Shown here in pieces: positions 7,855-16,078 of a stretch of DNA of 36,849 nt. The stretch comes from Chloroflexota bacterium (GTDB lineage: Bacteria; Chloroflexota; UBA11872). Made by a program: the position numbers and the translations under genes. The notes beneath the pieces were generated by a model. It saw nothing but the letters and a program-made list of their open reading frames with translations. It was not told where the DNA came from and made no database searches. The stretch lies in assembly GCA_011523785.1 (NCBI GenBank), contig WTFW01000080.1:1-36849 (forward strand), written 5' to 3'. The number at the start of each line of letters is the position of its first letter. Position 1 is the stretch's first letter.

Positions 7855-8466
7855 TTACCCGGCAAACAGCGGCGCCGTCCTCGGCCATGATCGTTCGTGC
7901 GCTAGCAGCCGCCGCTTCACGTCCAGGCCCCGCGAATACCCTCCCAGCCCGCGCGCGGCCACGACCCGGTGACACGGAATGAACACCAGCAACTCGTTCG
8001 CCCCAATCGCCGTGCCCACCGCACGCGTAGCCCGCGGCTGCGCCAACGCACCGGCTACCCAGCTATAGCTCTGGACGTCTCCAAACGGAATGCCGCGCAA
8101 AACGTCCCAGGTTCGCTGTTGAAACTGCGTGCCCGCCCGCCGGTCCAGCGGAATCTCCAGCCGCTGCCGCCCGGTCGTCAGGTACTCCCACAGCTGCTCG
8201 AGTCCATTGCCCGCAATCTGGTGAGCGCTCCAGCCCGCGGCCGCGACCGAAGACTCCCCCAGCCGCCGCGTATGCAAGCGTTGCGCGCCCCTCGAGCGGT
8301 GACGTGCCGCCGTCGACGCCGACCGCAGTGCGTCCACGCAGGCCGCCTCCGACGTGTGCGCCAGCGTGGCGCTCACCAGCCCAACCTCCGTCGCGGCCAC
8401 CCCGCACCAGTCCCACGTCTCAATGCGGCGGGCGACCAGGGCAATCTCCTGGACCTCGCCCGCCAT
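7855..8466 (-). CDS. Methylated-DNA--[protein]-cysteine S-methyltransferase (Ogt/MGMT type)
   Basis: Suicide DNA-repair protein that moves the alkyl group from O6-alkylguanine to its own cysteine. It has 203 residues, slightly longer than the common 160-180. The N-terminal ribonuclease-like domain is divergent. The C-terminal domain is clear: a helix-turn-helix region with FGDVQSYSWVAGALAQPRATRAVGTA, the hinge asparagine at 157, then the active site IPCHRVV with acceptor Cys165, and GLGGYSRGLDVKRRLLAHE ending with the conserved Glu. The ATG at 8466 is 3 bases after the stop of the upstream moxR, so both are probably on one message. The gene converges with nadC (33-base gap, no clear terminator). 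Confidence 0.94.
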   Translation of the reverse strand: MAGEVQEIALVARRIETWDWCGVAATEVGLVSATLAHTSEAACVDALRSASTAARHRSRGAQRLHTRRLGESSVAAAGWSAHQIAGNGLEQLWEYLTTGRQRLEIPLDRRAGTQFQQRTWDVLRGIPFGDVQSYSWVAGALAQPRATRAVGTAIGANELLVFIPCHRVVAARGLGGYSRGLDVKRRLLAHERSWPRTAPLFAG

Positions 8467-8469
8467 CGG

Positions 8470-9417
8470 TCAGGCGGCTGACGCGCCCGGCACTGGAACG
8501 AAGTCCAGAATCCCCGCCACGATGGCTCGCGTATCCACGCTGCGAATGCGCGCGGCCGGACTCACGATCACCCGGTGCGACAACACCGATTCCGCCAGCC
8601 GCTTCACGTCGTCCGGAACCACGTAGTCGCGTCCGCCGACCGCCGCCATCGCCTGCCCGGCGCGAAACAGGCCCAGGCTCCCTCGTGGACTGGCGCCCAG
8701 GTACACGTCGTTGTGCTCGCGCGTCGCCCGGCTGATGTCCACGATGTAATTCGACACCAGCGGATCCACGTACACGTCCTTCACCGCCTCCTGCGCCGCA
8801 AAGACCTCCTCCAGCGTCACCACCTGCTGGATGTCGTCAATCGGCTGCTCGCGCTGCCGCGTTGCCAGCACCTGCAGCTCATCCCCACGCTCCGGATAGC
8901 CCAGGTTCACCCGCATCAGGAACCGGTCCAACTGCGCCTCCGGCAACGGAAATGTGCCCTCGTACTCAATCGGGTTCTGCGTAGCCAGCACCAGGAACGG
9001 CTCCGGCAGCGCGTACGTCTCGCCGTCAACCGTGATCTGCCGCTCCTCCATCGCCTCCAGCAACGCGGATTGCGTCTTCGGCGTGGCGCGGTTCACCTCA
9101 TCCGCCAGCACGATCTGGGCCATCACCGGGCCTTCGCGAAACTCGAACTCGCTCGTCTTCTGGTTGAAGATCGTCACTCCGGTCACGTCGCTGGGCAGCA
9201 AGTCCGGTGTGAACTGCACGCGCTTGAAACTCAGCCCAACCGAGCGCGCAATGGCCTTGGCCAGCGTCGTCTTGCCCACCCCCGGCACGTCCTCGATCAG
9301 GATGTGCCCGTCCGCCAGCAGCGCCACAACCACCAGCTCAATGGCGTCGCGCTTGCCCACAATGACCGTGGCCACGTTGTCGATGATCTGGCTCGCGACC
9401 GTGCGAATGTCTTGCAT
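8470..9417 (-). CDS. MoxR family AAA+ ATPase (copy 2, no DUF58 neighbour)
   Basis: MoxR-type AAA+ ATPase of 315 residues. Walker A is EDVPGVGKT (residues 42-50), Walker [11 protein letters not shown] (102-111), followed by [13 protein letters not shown], sensor-1 [25 protein letters not shown] and the lid motif [18 protein letters not shown]. It resembles copy 1 but differs along its whole length, so it is not a recent duplicate. Unlike copy 1 it lacks an adjacent DUF58 or vWA gene. Its only close partner is the alkyltransferase gene starting 3 bases downstream. A tRNA-Gly gene lies upstream on the other strand. Its client protein cannot be read from this window. Confidence 0.95.
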   Translation of the reverse strand: MQDIRTVASQIIDNVATVIVGKRDAIELVVVALLADGHILIEDVPGVGKTTLAKAIARSVGLSFKRVQFTPDLLPSDVTGVTIFNQKTSEFEFREGPVMAQIVLADEVNRATPKTQSALLEAMEERQITVDGETYALPEPFLVLATQNPIEYEGTFPLPEAQLDRFLMRVNLGYPERGDELQVLATRQREQPIDDIQQVVTLEEVFAAQEAVKDVYVDPLVSNYIVDISRATREHNDVYLGASPRGSLGLFRAGQAMAAVGGRDYVVPDDVKRLAESVLSHRVIVSPAARIRSVDTRAIVAGILDFVPVPGASAA

Positions 9418-9574
9418 GCGGGTTCTCAGCCGAGGCCGCTGGCCCCGGGAGTGACAGTCCGGGAAGGTGCGGCAATATAGCCGACCGGCGCCGCACGGTT
9501 CTCCGGTCGCGAAAGCAAATTGACGCCCCGCGCCAACGCCGTCACATTAGTGGCGCCGCGCGTAGCGGCGGCCG

Positions 9575-9645
9575 GCGGGGATAGTTGAGTGGTACAACAT
9601 GGGCTTCCCAAGCCTAAAACGCGGGTTCGATTCCCGTTCCCCGCT
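9575..9645 (+). tRNA. tRNA-Gly (anticodon CCC)
   Basis: A full cloverleaf can be drawn by hand. Acceptor stem GCGGGGA (9575-9581) pairs with TCCCCGC (9638-9644). The D stem is GTTG/CAAC (9584-9587 and 9595-9598). The anticodon stem is TGGGC/GCCTA with loop TTCCCAA, anticodon CCC at 9607-9609. The T arm is GCGGG-TTCGATT-CCCGT (9621-9637). Discriminator base T is at 9645. The next bases are CCG, so the CCA end is not fully encoded and must be added by a nucleotidyltransferase. It reads glycine GGG codons. Confidence 0.95.
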
Positions 9646-9719
9646 CCGAACACACGGCGGATCGGACCCGCCGATCGGTAGCCCGCGGACGGGACGCTGC
9701 ACGGCCCTGACCAGCTCGT

Positions 9720-12140
9720 CTACGCCCCGTCTTGAATCGTCGGCAATACAAACTGCCGAACCGAATCCCGCCCCAGCACGATCAGCTTGCCGTCGATCTC
9801 GCTCACCCAGATCGACCGGATGTCCGCAAAGAAATCGTCCGACCCGGCGTACTTGAACTGCCGCACGAACTCGCCGGCGGTCTCCTCCCGCTTGTCGATC
9901 TCCACAATCCGCTTGTTCGCCGAATCGATCAGGTAAAGGCTGTCCGTCTCGACTTCGGTGAATAGGCGCGTGGCCTTCAGCGTGTCGCCGTCCAGGCCCT
10001 TGATCTCAAACGTCTCGCGCTGCCCGCCCCGCAGCCGCAGCACCGAAGCGTCCGACATCAGCACAAAGATGTCGCCGTCAATCGCCATGTCGATGGCGCT
10101 GCTCAGGTCAACGTCAGTCGTGGCCGGGAGATAGGAGCTTGGCGCCACTTCGTACCCGCCCGCCGTCGCCTGGTACTTGTGGATCGCGTTGGCGCCCGGG
10201 TCCAGCACGTAGAAATTGTTGTTGAAGTTGTCGAACGCCACCGGCGTCCGCCACGTCTCCGTTCCCGTAATCCGCAACAGCCGCGGATTCTGATCGGGTT
10301 GCAGGCTCACAAGGTTGTAGCGGCTATCCAGCACCAGCACGTTTAGCGCTCGATTCACCACCGCAATCGGATCCTGGACCGTGATGCTGCTCACCACGTC
10401 GCCCTTGCGCAGCACGGTGGCCCCCTGCCTGGCTGTCTCGAAGGACACCACCCGACCCGTGGTCGCGTCGATCACGTACTTGGCATCCACGCGCACGTCC
10501 ATCTGTTCCGCCGCGCTGCCCACCCCCGCGCTGTCAAAGTCCCCAATTGTGGCGCTGGTCACCACCGTTCGGACCCGGTTGAGCCGATCCTCTTCGCGGC
10601 CGATCTGGCTGAGCAGCCGGTTGATGTCTGGCGCCAGCGTGCGCTCCACGTCCGCCGTCAGCGCCTGGTTCGCCAGGTCCTTGGCGTCGCGCAGGACCAG
10701 CAACGTCGCCGCGCGATTCTCGTCAGGGTCCCGGGCCAGCGCTTCCCGGTAGCGGGTCTCGGCATCGGCGAACAGCGTGGCGGCGCGCTCCGCGCCCACC
10801 AGCGGCGACTCCGTCGTCTCGGCGGCAACGCCCACCTGGCCGGCCTGCGTGTCATCAGTCAAGCCCGTGTCCAGCGAACCCGGCGCCGATTCGCTGTTGC
10901 GCAGAAACAGCACCGCGGCCATCACCACCAGCAGCACCAGCGAAACCCCGAAGAGCAGCGTGCCCGGGCCGGGCAGCGACCGCCGCGGTCGATATCGATA
11001 CGTATCCTGGCCGCCCCGGAGCGGCCCGCCAACGGCGCTCAGGGCCGGCGTCGCCTGCGGCGCGTCCGCCGCGCGCCCGGAGCCGCCAGGTCCCGCCGCT
11101 CGCAGCGAGCGCAGGCTCGACCAATCGTCCTCCATCGCATCCGCCCCGCCCGCCGCGGCCGGCATCGGCGCCGGTGCTGGTGTCGGCATCGGTGGCGGCG
11201 CCGAATTGGACCGGCCGGTAACCAGGCGCACCAGGCCGCGCACGGCCATGACTGGCAGCACCAACACCATCAACAGCACCGTCAGCGGCAGCCCCATGAT
11301 CCGTTGGACCGGCGAACGCTGGGGTTGAATCTCCGACAAACCCTCCCGCCGATAGCCGGCACTATCCCATTCGGACTCGGGTGCCGTGGGTGTCGGCGTG
11401 CGACTGGCCTGGCCGTTGGTTGGCATCGCGCCCGAAGGGACCGCCGACGTCCACGCGCCGTCGGCCGCCGCTTCCGCCACAGGCGCGGCCGTCTCGGCGC
11501 CAACCCCCAGCACCACTACGCCGCACGTCGCGCCGCCCCGCTGAGCCGCCACCGAACATAAGTCATGGGCCGCCCGTTGCGCGCTCCGCCCCTGCAGCAA
11601 CCCTTGGATTTCGCGTTCCGTCAGCGCCCGGCGAAACTCGGTCGACGCCAGCACCACCACGTCGTGCGGATCCAATTCCACCCGGAATATCTCCACGTCC
11701 TGATCGGGAACCGGATCGCGGAAACTCTCGGGCTGGAGCTCCGCCGGCAGCGCGTTCAGCTCGCCGTCACGGAGCACAAAGACCTGGCTTGGCAGCAACT
11801 GCGCCAGAAACAGCTGATCGCCCGCGTGCACTGCACACGTCGCTCCCAGCCGTTCGCCAGGGCTGGTCAGATCCATGTCGATCGAGACGCTCTGCGCCGC
11901 CTGGCGCATGCTCTGCACCAGTGCGCTGGCGATCCCCTCGGACTCGTCCGAGTAATAGCTCGAGGCCACGGCCTGGCTGAACGAGGCGGCCTGCCGGTCG
12001 CTCCCGCCTTGGACCAGCAGATACAGGTCGCCCAGCCCGGAACGGTCCGCCGGCTCGCGCTGCGCGTGGATCCGGGGGCTGTCCTGCCTCGTGATTCCGT
12101 TGCTGACGGCGGCCGCGCCTATATCAACTGCGAGCGCCAT
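9720..12140 (-). CDS. Membrane protein with degenerate PP2C-like domain and C-terminal propeller-like region
   Basis: Large protein of 806 residues from ATG 12140. Residues 1-215 follow the PP2C/PPM phosphatase layout (GDLYLLVQGG, GERLGATCAVHAGDQLFLAQLLPSQVFVLRDGEL, ATCGVVVLGV). The aspartates expected in the metal-binding DGxGG, GDSR and DN motifs are replaced, so it is probably a pseudophosphatase. A Pro/Ala-rich stretch (about 215-390) contains a first hydrophobic segment (284-306), and a clear transmembrane helix follows at about 394-414. A helical region (445-525) with a TPR-like look comes next. From about 540 to the end there are repeated beta-strand units with Asp-rich turns (VAFDNFNNNFYVLDPGANAIHKY, LYLIDSANKRIVEIDK, KLIVLGRDSVRQFVLP) like an NHL or beta-propeller domain. 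Function unknown; a membrane signalling or sensing role is inference. It is divergent from infC. Confidence 0.8.
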   Translation of the reverse strand: MALAVDIGAAAVSNGITRQDSPRIHAQREPADRSGLGDLYLLVQGGSDRQAASFSQAVASSYYSDESEGIASALVQSMRQAAQSVSIDMDLTSPGERLGATCAVHAGDQLFLAQLLPSQVFVLRDGELNALPAELQPESFRDPVPDQDVEIFRVELDPHDVVVLASTEFRRALTEREIQGLLQGRSAQRAAHDLCSVAAQRGGATCGVVVLGVGAETAAPVAEAAADGAWTSAVPSGAMPTNGQASRTPTPTAPESEWDSAGYRREGLSEIQPQRSPVQRIMGLPLTVLLMVLVLPVMAVRGLVRLVTGRSNSAPPPMPTPAPAPMPAAAGGADAMEDDWSSLRSLRAAGPGGSGRAADAPQATPALSAVGGPLRGGQDTYRYRPRRSLPGPGTLLFGVSLVLLVVMAAVLFLRNSESAPGSLDTGLTDDTQAGQVGVAAETTESPLVGAERAATLFADAETRYREALARDPDENRAATLLVLRDAKDLANQALTADVERTLAPDINRLLSQIGREEDRLNRVRTVVTSATIGDFDSAGVGSAAEQMDVRVDAKYVIDATTGRVVSFETARQGATVLRKGDVVSSITVQDPIAVVNRALNVLVLDSRYNLVSLQPDQNPRLLRITGTETWRTPVAFDNFNNNFYVLDPGANAIHKYQATAGGYEVAPSSYLPATTDVDLSSAIDMAIDGDIFVLMSDASVLRLRGGQRETFEIKGLDGDTLKATRLFTEVETDSLYLIDSANKRIVEIDKREETAGEFVRQFKYAGSDDFFADIRSIWVSEIDGKLIVLGRDSVRQFVLPTIQDGA

Positions 12141-12226
12141 GGATTCCGGCTAACGGTGGACTCAAGGGGGACGGGCCTTGGATTCGCGAACTAATGGATC
12201 GAAATACATTGTCGCGCGCATACCCC

Positions 12227-12232
12227 TATGCT
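12227..12232 (+). promoter_or_regulatory. Possible -10 element of the infC promoter
   Basis: TATGCT lies about 50 bases upstream of infC in the divergent region 12141-12276. A weak -35 candidate, TACATT, is at 12205-12210 with a 16-base spacer. This is one of the few AT-rich spots in the region, and the match is modest. Confidence 0.3.
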
Positions 12233-12271
12233 AGCGTGAATCACGTGACCGGCTCGCCGCCGACCTGATCT

Positions 12272-12276
12272 GGGAG
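12272..12276 (+). promoter_or_regulatory. Ribosome binding site bearing on the infC start
   Basis: GGGAG ends directly before TTG 12277 and 6 bases before CTG 12283. The spacing favours initiation at CTG, though the TTG cannot be excluded. Confidence 0.5.
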
Positions 12277-12282
12277 TTGCCC

Positions 12283-12840
12283 CTGCGTTCACCATCACCT
12301 CGCGCCGACCAGCGGCCGCACCAACGCGGCCCCCGAGTCAATGAGAACATTCGTATTCGCCAGGTCCGCTTGATCGACGAAAACGGCGAACAGATCGGAA
12401 TCACCCCCACCCCCATCGCGCTGGACATGGCGCGTGAGCGCGGCCTCGACCTGGTTGAGATCGCCCCGAACTCCCAGCCGCCAGTCGCCAAGATCCTCGA
12501 CTTCGGCAAATTCCGCTACGAGCAAAACCGGCGCCGCGCCGAAAACAAGCGCCGCCAGAAGGCCGGCACCGTTAAGGAAGTCCGCTTCGGACCCCGCACC
12601 GGCGATCACGACATCCAGTTCAAGATCAAGCGCCTCGAGAAGTTCCTGCGCGAGGGCAATAAGGTGAAAGCTTGGGTCCGCATGCGCGGACGCGAACTCG
12701 CTCATCCCGAAGTCGCCCTGCGCGTCCTCGAACGCGTCAAGACCAGCCTGGAACCCCACGGCGTGATTGAGCGCGACGTTACCCGCGAGCAGGACGGCCG
12801 CGTCTTGAGCATCATCATGGCCCCGCAAGGGAAGAACTAG
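12283..12840 (+). CDS. infC: Translation initiation factor IF-3, non-AUG start
   Basis: IF-3 binds the 30S subunit and checks start-codon and initiator-tRNA selection. Both domains are present: N-terminal VNENIRIRQVRLIDENGEQIG and ALDMARERGLDLVEIAPNSQPPVAKILDFGKFRYE, a basic linker (KRRQKAG), then VKEVRFGPRTGDHDIQFKIKRLEKFLREGNKVKAWVRMRGRE and the IMAPQGKN end. From the in-frame TAG at 12232 to the conserved core there is no ATG or GTG. Candidates are CTG at 12283, with GGGAG at 12272-12276 (6-base spacer), and TTG at 12277, which touches that site. I used CTG (185 residues; TTG gives 187). Non-AUG infC starts underlie autoregulation in E. coli, where the codon is AUU. rpmI and rplT, the usual downstream genes, are absent here. 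Confidence 0.94.
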   Translation: MRSPSPRADQRPHQRGPRVNENIRIRQVRLIDENGEQIGITPTPIALDMARERGLDLVEIAPNSQPPVAKILDFGKFRYEQNRRRAENKRRQKAGTVKEVRFGPRTGDHDIQFKIKRLEKFLREGNKVKAWVRMRGRELAHPEVALRVLERVKTSLEPHGVIERDVTREQDGRVLSIIMAPQGKN

Positions 12841-12869
12841 CGGCAGCGACCCCGCGGCCTGGAGACCGT

Positions 12870-13496
12870 ATGCCCGCGTCGGTGCGATGGCACCCCGAGG
12901 AACAGCGCAACCCCGATGGCAGCGTGCGCCGCGTCCAGGCGGCCTGGCTGGTGGCGGAGCCAACCGAGGCCGAACCGCGGCGCCGTTACCTCGCCTACCT
13001 CGGCAACAGTCCCCACCTCACCCAGCAAGTCCGGGACGAATGCCAGGTTCTGTATCCTGAAGTCGAAATCGACTGGGGCGCCGTCGCGCGCGCCCTTGAA
13101 CACCCGCCGCCCATTGAAGGACTCGACCTTGAGACGCTGGCGCAGCGCTGGACCCAATTGGCCGCCAACCAGGGGCTGGACCCCATGGAAGTCGAAATCC
13201 GCATCGGCGGCGGCTGGAAGCGACCCCTGTCCAACCTGGCGCGCCTCCTCTCGGATTCCGCGGCCGTCGCCCGCATGGAACGCACCTCCGGCTCCATCCT
13301 CGCCTACATGCTCGAGTTTCACGCCGACTACGCCTACGCCCTTGCCAAGCTGGGCCTGCTCATGACCGGCCAGCACACCGAACTCGAACAGTTGGAAGCC
13401 AGGGAGGCCACTGAGCTGAAAGGCGCCCCGCGCACCCGTCAGGTCGAGTTCTGGCGAGCCTCTGCCGAGCGCATTGCAACGTCCCTGAATACCTAG
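12870..13496 (+). CDS. Unknown protein between infC and aspS
   Basis: Protein of 208 residues with no family I recognise. It is soluble and charged. The first part reads like a small beta-rich domain (SVRWHPEEQRNPDGSVRRVQAAWLVAEPT, RRRYLAYLGNSPHLT), faintly resembling the first strands of some transposase N-termini, but no catalytic domain follows. The rest is mostly helical (LDLETLAQRWTQLAANQGLDPMEVEIRIG, then the Ala/Leu-rich VARMERTSGSILAYMLEFHADYAYALAKLG). ATG 12870 has GGAG at 12861-12864. It starts 29 bases after infC and ends 67 bases before aspS, so all three may be cotranscribed. A translation-related role is only a guess from position. Confidence 0.7.
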   Translation: MPASVRWHPEEQRNPDGSVRRVQAAWLVAEPTEAEPRRRYLAYLGNSPHLTQQVRDECQVLYPEVEIDWGAVARALEHPPPIEGLDLETLAQRWTQLAANQGLDPMEVEIRIGGGWKRPLSNLARLLSDSAAVARMERTSGSILAYMLEFHADYAYALAKLGLLMTGQHTELEQLEAREATELKGAPRTRQVEFWRASAERIATSLNT

Positions 13497-13553
13497 CCGC
13501 GTTCCCGCGGCCGCATCTCCCGATCAGCCAGCCCTACGCTCGTTCGTCACCCC

Positions 13554-13558
13554 GGAGG
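13554..13558 (+). promoter_or_regulatory. Ribosome binding site of aspS
   Basis: GGAGG five bases before the ATG at 13564, a strong Shine-Dalgarno match that fixes the aspS start. The short leader before it (13497-13553) is too short for a T-box. It holds only a small GC hairpin, CCGCG-TTCC-CGCGG, at 13497-13510. Confidence 0.65.
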
Positions 13559-13563
13559 TCCCC

Positions 13564-15360
13564 ATGTCCACGTTGCCTGCATCCACCTGGTCACGCCGCA
13601 CCCATACCTGCGGCGCGCTGCGGCGCGCTGACGCCGGCTCCACCGTCGTCCTCAACGGCTGGGTCCACCGCCGACGCGACCAGGGCGGCCTGATCTTCAT
13701 CGACCTCCGCGACCGCTACGGCATCACCCAGGTCGTCATCAACCGCGACGACAACGCCCAGGCCCACGAAACGGCCTCCGGCGTCCGCTCCGAATACGTC
13801 CTGTCCGTCACCGGCCAGGTCCGCGAACGTCCCGCCGGCACCACCAACCCCGACCTCGCCACCGGTGAGATCGAACTGGGCGAGATTCAACGCGTCGAGA
13901 TCCTGGCCGCCTCCCAGCCTCCTCCCTTCGAGATCACCTCCGACCGCGACATCGACGAGTCCGTCCGCCTTACCCACCGCTACCTCGACCTGCGACGCAT
14001 CCGCATGCGCGAACTCACCGAACTCCGCTTCAACATTTCCCGCGTCATACGCGAGCACCTCTGGGAACGCGACTTCCTGGAACTCGAAACCCCCACCCTG
14101 GTCAAGAGCACGCCCGAGGGCGCCCGCGACTTCATCGTGCCCAGCCGCCACTACCCCGGCCAGGCCTACGCCCTCCCCCAGTCGCCCCAGCAACTCAAGC
14201 AGCTGCTCATGGTGGCCGGTCTCGACCGCTACTTCCAGCTCGCCCGCTGCTACCGCGACGAGGACCTGCGTGCCGACCGCACCGCCGAGTTCACCCAGCT
14301 CGACATCGAAATGGCCTTCGTCGAGCGCGAGGACATCCTCGAGCTCATCGAAACCCTCTACCTGCGCCTCGCCCGCGAACTCTCCACCAAGCGGCTCCTC
14401 CAGGAACCCTTCCCCCGCATCACCTACGCGGACGCCATGGAGCGCTACGGCACCGATAAGGCCGACCTGCGCTACGGCCTTGAACTCGTGGACGTCAGCC
14501 ACGCCGCCGCCGGCCACGGCTTCCGCGTCTTCGACCAGGTGGTTGAGTCGGGCGGCGTCATCAAGGCCGTTGTCGCCCCCGGCTCCGCCGCCTTCACCCG
14601 CCGCGAGGTCGACCGGCTGCAGGACGTGGTCAAGACCCACGGCGCCGCCGGCCTCGCCACCATCGCCCTCAACAGCGATGGCACCCTCCGTTCGCCCCTC
14701 GCCCGCTTCTTCGGCGAGGACGCCCTGCGCGAGCTTGCCCGGGCCGCCGGCGCCGAGCGGGGCGACCTGGTCTGCCTCGTCGCCGACAAGCGCCAGACCG
14801 CCAACGCCGCCCTCGGCGAGCTACGCCTCGCCCTCGGCGAGAAGTTGGACCTGATTGACCCGGACGTCCTTGCCTTCGGCTGGATCATCGACTTCCCGCT
14901 CTTCGAACCCAACGAGGAAACCGGCGGCCTCACCTTCTCCCACAACCCTTTCTGCTCGCCCGCCGACGATTCCTTCGATCTCCTCTACACCGACCCCGCC
15001 AAAGCCACCGCCAAGCAGTACGACCTCGTCTGCAACGGCCACGAGATCGGCGGCGGCTCCATCCGCGCCCACCGCGCGAAAGACCTGCACCGCATCTACC
15101 AGGTCATGGGCTTCGACGAAGACAGCATCCAGGAACAGATCGGCCACATGCTCCAGGCCTTCGAATACGGCGCCCCGCCCCACGGCGGCATCGCCATGGG
15201 CCTCGACCGTATCGCCATGATCTTCGGCGACACCGCCAACCTCCGCGACGTCACCGTCTTCCCCAAGAACCAGGCCGGCATCGACCTCATGCTCCAATCC
15301 CCCTCCCCCATCGACCCGGCACAACTGGACGAATTGGGGTTGGCGGCTAAGGAGTCGTAG
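13564..15360 (+). CDS. aspS: Aspartate--tRNA ligase (bacterial type)
   Basis: Class II aminoacyl-tRNA synthetase of 598 residues, the usual bacterial length. The N-terminal anticodon-binding OB domain includes GWVHRRRDQGGLIFIDLRDRYG (32-53). The catalytic domain has motif 1 around RELTELRFNISRVIREHL, the flipping-loop region ARDFIVPSR, AYALPQSPQQLKQLL, motif 2 FQLARCYRDEDLRADR and motif 3 GIAMGLDRIAMIF. A GAD-type insertion lies between them, as in other bacterial AspRS. At the two sites linked to tRNA discrimination it has Gln40 (E. coli Leu30) and Gly92 (E. coli Lys81), so it could be non-discriminating and serve Asp-tRNA-Asn formation with GatCAB (inference). It overlaps the convergent hydrolase gene by 14 bases. 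Confidence 0.97.
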   Translation: MSTLPASTWSRRTHTCGALRRADAGSTVVLNGWVHRRRDQGGLIFIDLRDRYGITQVVINRDDNAQAHETASGVRSEYVLSVTGQVRERPAGTTNPDLATGEIELGEIQRVEILAASQPPPFEITSDRDIDESVRLTHRYLDLRRIRMRELTELRFNISRVIREHLWERDFLELETPTLVKSTPEGARDFIVPSRHYPGQAYALPQSPQQLKQLLMVAGLDRYFQLARCYRDEDLRADRTAEFTQLDIEMAFVEREDILELIETLYLRLARELSTKRLLQEPFPRITYADAMERYGTDKADLRYGLELVDVSHAAAGHGFRVFDQVVESGGVIKAVVAPGSAAFTRREVDRLQDVVKTHGAAGLATIALNSDGTLRSPLARFFGEDALRELARAAGAERGDLVCLVADKRQTANAALGELRLALGEKLDLIDPDVLAFGWIIDFPLFEPNEETGGLTFSHNPFCSPADDSFDLLYTDPAKATAKQYDLVCNGHEIGGGSIRAHRAKDLHRIYQVMGFDEDSIQEQIGHMLQAFEYGAPPHGGIAMGLDRIAMIFGDTANLRDVTVFPKNQAGIDLMLQSPSPIDPAQLDELGLAAKES

Positions 15361-16036
15361 ACGAACCGATCTGACCGAGGAGTTGGTTGAGCCACGCTCT
15401 GGCTTCGGCCATCTCCTCGGCGCTCACGCTGTGCGCCATCGGGTACTCCCGGTACGTCAGGTCCACCCCATGCCGCTCCAGCAGGTCGCGCGTACGGCGC
15501 CCAGCCTCCACTGGAATGATGTCGTCATGCACCCCATGCGCCACGAACGCCGGGGCTCCAACAAGGTTTACCGCGTCGGATTCGACCTCGATCGGGAAAT
15601 ACCCGCTCAGCGCAATCACCCCCGCCACGCTCTCGGGCCCCAGCGCCTGCGCCCCCAACGACATCACCGCCCCCTGGCTGAACCCGAGCAGCACGACGCG
15701 CTCGGGATCGACCGGGTAGCTCGCCTTGACCGTATCCAGGAACTCCGCCAGCGACTCCAGGCTGGCCCGCAGCGTCGCCTCGTCCAGGCGCCTGGGTTCA
15801 CGCAGCCGGTACCACTCATAGCCCCCGGCCATCACCCCGCCCAGCCCCAGCGGCGCCTGTACCGAGATCACCAGCAGGTCGTCCCGATCGAACTCATAAG
15901 CCAGCGGCAGAATCCCCGCCGCGCTATCCCCCCGCCCATGCAACAACACCAGCGTCGGACAGGCATACGCCTGCGTCCGCGGCGCAATGAGTTCGTGGTG
16001 CAGGTTGGCCTGTTCAGGCTCAATTTGGTCGGACAT
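15347..16036 (-). CDS. Alpha/beta hydrolase, phospholipase/carboxylesterase family
   Basis: Serine hydrolase of 229 residues related to the carboxylesterase/acyl-protein thioesterase group. The oxyanion-hole segment is LVLLHGRGDSAAG (29-41). The nucleophile is Ser120 in LLGFSQGAVMS, the acid Asp171 in AHGVHDDIIPVE, and the base His202 in PMAHSVSAEE. No signal peptide is seen, so it is cytoplasmic and probably cleaves short-chain acyl esters; the substrate cannot be read. Its last bases overlap the end of aspS on the opposite strand. The toxin gene upstream ends 42 bases away on the same strand, so read-through from it is possible. Confidence 0.9.
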   Translation of the reverse strand: MSDQIEPEQANLHHELIAPRTQAYACPTLVLLHGRGDSAAGILPLAYEFDRDDLLVISVQAPLGLGGVMAGGYEWYRLREPRRLDEATLRASLESLAEFLDTVKASYPVDPERVVLLGFSQGAVMSLGAQALGPESVAGVIALSGYFPIEVESDAVNLVGAPAFVAHGVHDDIIPVEAGRRTRDLLERHGVDLTYREYPMAHSVSAEEMAEARAWLNQLLGQIGSSTTP

Positions 16037-16078
16037 GTCCCGGATCCTTCAGCTGGCTGTGATTCGCCCTTGGCGGCC

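Noticed and set aside
9575-9719. Integrated element next to the tRNA-Gly gene
   Set aside because: No integrase or direct repeat of the tRNA 3' end was noticed, and the flanking genes look chromosomal.
13497-13510. GC hairpin between the unknown gene and aspS as terminator or T-box
   Set aside because: The stem is only five base pairs with no T-run, and the leader is too short for a T-box.
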